From Cohnella cholangitidis (lineage in GTDB: Bacteria; Bacillota; Bacilli; Paenibacillales; Paenibacillaceae): a stretch of 64,000 nucleotides of DNA. Positions 62,538 through 64,000 of the stretch are shown here, in pieces (positions within the stretch are counted from its first letter, which is position 1; each line of letters starts with the position of its first letter). Under the pieces are notes generated by a model. It searched no databases. It saw only the letters and a program-made list of their open reading frames with translations, and was not told the DNA's origin. The position numbers were made by a program, and so were the translations under genes. The stretch is from assembly GCF_014107495.1 (NCBI RefSeq), contig NZ_CP041969.1, positions 5,815,501 through 5,879,500 on the forward strand, given 5' to 3'.

Positions 62538-63893
62538 ATGTACGCTCGTTTAAGTTCCATTATGTTCCCGATTGCAACCTTGCTGTTTATCGGCGCCATC
62601 GTTTGGGGGTATCAGGAGCATCAGGAGAAAAACTCCGTTCTGATTAAAGCGGAAAATCAATACCAGCGCGCGTTCCACGACTTGAGCCATCATATGGGAC
62701 GATTGCACGACCAGCTCGGGCAAACGCTGGCCGTCTCCTCCTCGTCTCAGGGGATGCAGCGCAAAGGCTTGGTGAACGTGTGGAGATTGACCAGCCAAGC
62801 GCAGAACGAGATTAACCAGCTGCCATTGGCGCTGTTGCCTTTCAACAAGGCGGAAGAGTTTCTTTCGAGGATCTCCAGCTTCGCATACCGGACGGCGGTA
62901 CGCGATCTGAGCAAGCAACCGCTCACTCCCGCCGAAATGAAGACGATGAAGTCGTTGTACAAAACCGCCGAATCGGTCAATCTGGAGCTCGGCAAAGTAC
63001 AGGATGCCGTTATTTCCGATCATTTGCGTTGGATGGACGTCGAGGTGGCTATGGCCAGCGAGAACAATCCGCACGACAATACGATCATAGACGGCTTCAA
63101 GGCGATGGATAAGCAGATGGGAGCCTATCCCGAGGCGGACTGGGGACCGTCCGCGATGTCGGCGGACCGCAAGCTTTCGGCCGCGGGGTTAGAAGGCAAT
63201 GAAATGTCGAAAGAGGAAATCTGGAAGAAGGCGTTGGATTTTCTAGGTCCTCAGGCTGAAGGCGCGGACGCCAAAGTGACGGAGGATGGCAGCAAAACGG
63301 ACTTGCCTAGCTATTCCGTCTCCGTTAAAGGACATGAAGGGGTGAACATTCAGCTCGATTACACCCGCAAGGGCGGCCATCTGCTCTGGTTCATGAATCC
63401 GCGGGAAGTGCAGACCCGTAAGCTTAATTTCGATACGGCCCGCAATAAAGGATCGCAGTTCTTAGTCCGGCACGATTATAAGCAAATGACGCCGATTACT
63501 TACGATGAGTACGACCATGTGGCTGTGTTTACCTACGTCCATACAATCGACGGGGTTAAAATTTATCCGGATAAAGTGACGGTACGCGTCGCCCTCGATA
63601 ACGGGGAGGTCGTGGGATTGCAGGCATCGGATCATGTTTTCGCCGAGAAGTTGCTTGCCCCGGGCAAACCGAAGCTGACGAAGGAGCAAGCGCAAAAAGG
63701 TCTGAACCCCGACTTCCGGATTGAAGATTATTCTTTGGCCGTCGTCGAGAACGATATGCGCAAATCCGTCCTATGCCATGAATTCCTCGGCAAGATCAAC
63801 GACCATCGTTACCGGATCTTCATGAACGCTGAGACGGGAGAAGAAGAAAATATCGAAGAAATCCCGGAATCCGCTAAAGCCATATACAAATAA
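62538..63893 (+). CDS. ypeB: germination protein YpeB
   Basis: A 451-residue protein with one N-terminal membrane segment (about 8-24), a helical middle region and C-terminal PepSY-like repeats (about 235-445). In Bacillus it is needed for incorporation and stability of the cortex-lytic enzyme SleB in the spore. sleB normally precedes ypeB directly; it is not found in this window. ATG follows AAAGGGG. Confidence 0.93.
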   Translation: MYARLSSIMFPIATLLFIGAIVWGYQEHQEKNSVLIKAENQYQRAFHDLSHHMGRLHDQLGQTLAVSSSSQGMQRKGLVNVWRLTSQAQNEINQLPLALLPFNKAEEFLSRISSFAYRTAVRDLSKQPLTPAEMKTMKSLYKTAESVNLELGKVQDAVISDHLRWMDVEVAMASENNPHDNTIIDGFKAMDKQMGAYPEADWGPSAMSADRKLSAAGLEGNEMSKEEIWKKALDFLGPQAEGADAKVTEDGSKTDLPSYSVSVKGHEGVNIQLDYTRKGGHLLWFMNPREVQTRKLNFDTARNKGSQFLVRHDYKQMTPITYDEYDHVAVFTYVHTIDGVKIYPDKVTVRVALDNGEVVGLQASDHVFAEKLLAPGKPKLTKEQAQKGLNPDFRIEDYSLAVVENDMRKSVLCHEFLGKINDHRYRIFMNAETGEEENIEEIPESAKAIYK

Positions 63894-63905
63894 CGTTGCC
63901 GCTGA

Positions 63906-63949
63906 ACATACACCATCGTCCGAAAGTAGTCCGGGGCGATGGTGTATGT
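63906..63949 (+). terminator. hairpin after ypeB
   Basis: ACATACACCATCG pairs perfectly with CGATGGTGTATGT, with a second GTCCG-type stem inside. A T-run is nearly absent. A TATAAT-like sequence at about 63977-63982 may belong to a promoter for a gene beyond the window. Confidence 0.65.
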
Positions 63950-64000
63950 CATTCCCCAAACTTCTCCACGCATGCTATAATAAGATGTACGAGCGGAAAT

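Noticed and set aside
1..64000. tRNA, rRNA, insertion sequences, prophage or att sites
   Set aside because: None seen on either strand; xerD is the housekeeping recombinase in its usual context.

Overview
The window reads as a chromosomal segment of a spore-forming Gram-positive of the Paenibacillaceae (Paenibacillus/Cohnella type). The evidence is moderate GC, AGGAGG-type ribosome binding sites, a complete spoIIA operon, spoVA genes, spmAB, gerW, dacB and ypeB, and a gene order that follows Bacillus subtilis from yqzK-xerD-drm-pupG through dacF-spoIIA-spoVA-lysA, ppiB, rib, scpAB, dacB-spmAB-rluB, resABCDE and serA to the mecA/prsW/ypeB region.

Layout. 1-1.5 kb: a peroxide-stress pair of glutathione-peroxidase-like genes around ohrR, with two OhrR-type operators on divergent promoters. 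1.5-5.1 kb: a frameshifted SAPR-type response regulator, an intracellular-type subtilisin and alanine dehydrogenase. 5.1-8.4 kb: yqzK, xerD and nucleoside salvage. 8.5-22.2 kb: an accessory surface/exopolysaccharide island inserted between punA and dacF. It holds a 1249-residue LPXTG adhesin, two tandem c-di-GMP-I riboswitch aptamers in front of a secreted transglutaminase-like protein, a class D-like sortase, and a five-gene operon built around a PilZ-containing, hyaluronan-synthase-like glycosyltransferase. 22.3-28.4 kb: dacF, spoIIAA-AB-sigF, spoVAA-AB-AF. 28.5-33.5 kb: lysA, a large hybrid histidine kinase, ppiB. 33.7-37.7 kb: an FMN riboswitch and ribDEBAH. 37.8-44.1 kb: scpAB, a DUF2953 protein, gerW, dacB, spmAB, rluB. 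44.3-48.1 kb: an accessory carbohydrate unit (CBM9-like protein, Gfo/Idh/MocA oxidoreductase, sugar epimerase/isomerase, AraC regulator). 48.3-57.2 kb: resABCDE, an MFS transporter, and serA with a structured leader. 57.2-64 kb: membrane proteins, a CPBP protease, a polysaccharide deacetylase, mecA, prsW, a 52-residue zinc-ribbon-like protein and ypeB.

How it fits together. The most unusual unit is the 8.5-22.2 kb island. Cyclic di-GMP appears to enter twice, as RNA ligand of the tandem riboswitches and as likely PilZ ligand of the polymer synthase. A nucleotide-sugar dehydrogenase (UDP-HexNAc/TviB type), two deacetylase-like proteins and a GH18-like protein accompany the synthase. This suggests a c-di-GMP-controlled uronate/hexosamine polymer with a wall-anchored adhesin. 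The chemistry is inference.

Caution. Four conserved genes (SAPR regulator, spoVAA, dacB, mecA) are each broken by a small indel that, when corrected, restores the family sequence exactly. Sequencing or assembly error is at least as likely as real gene decay.
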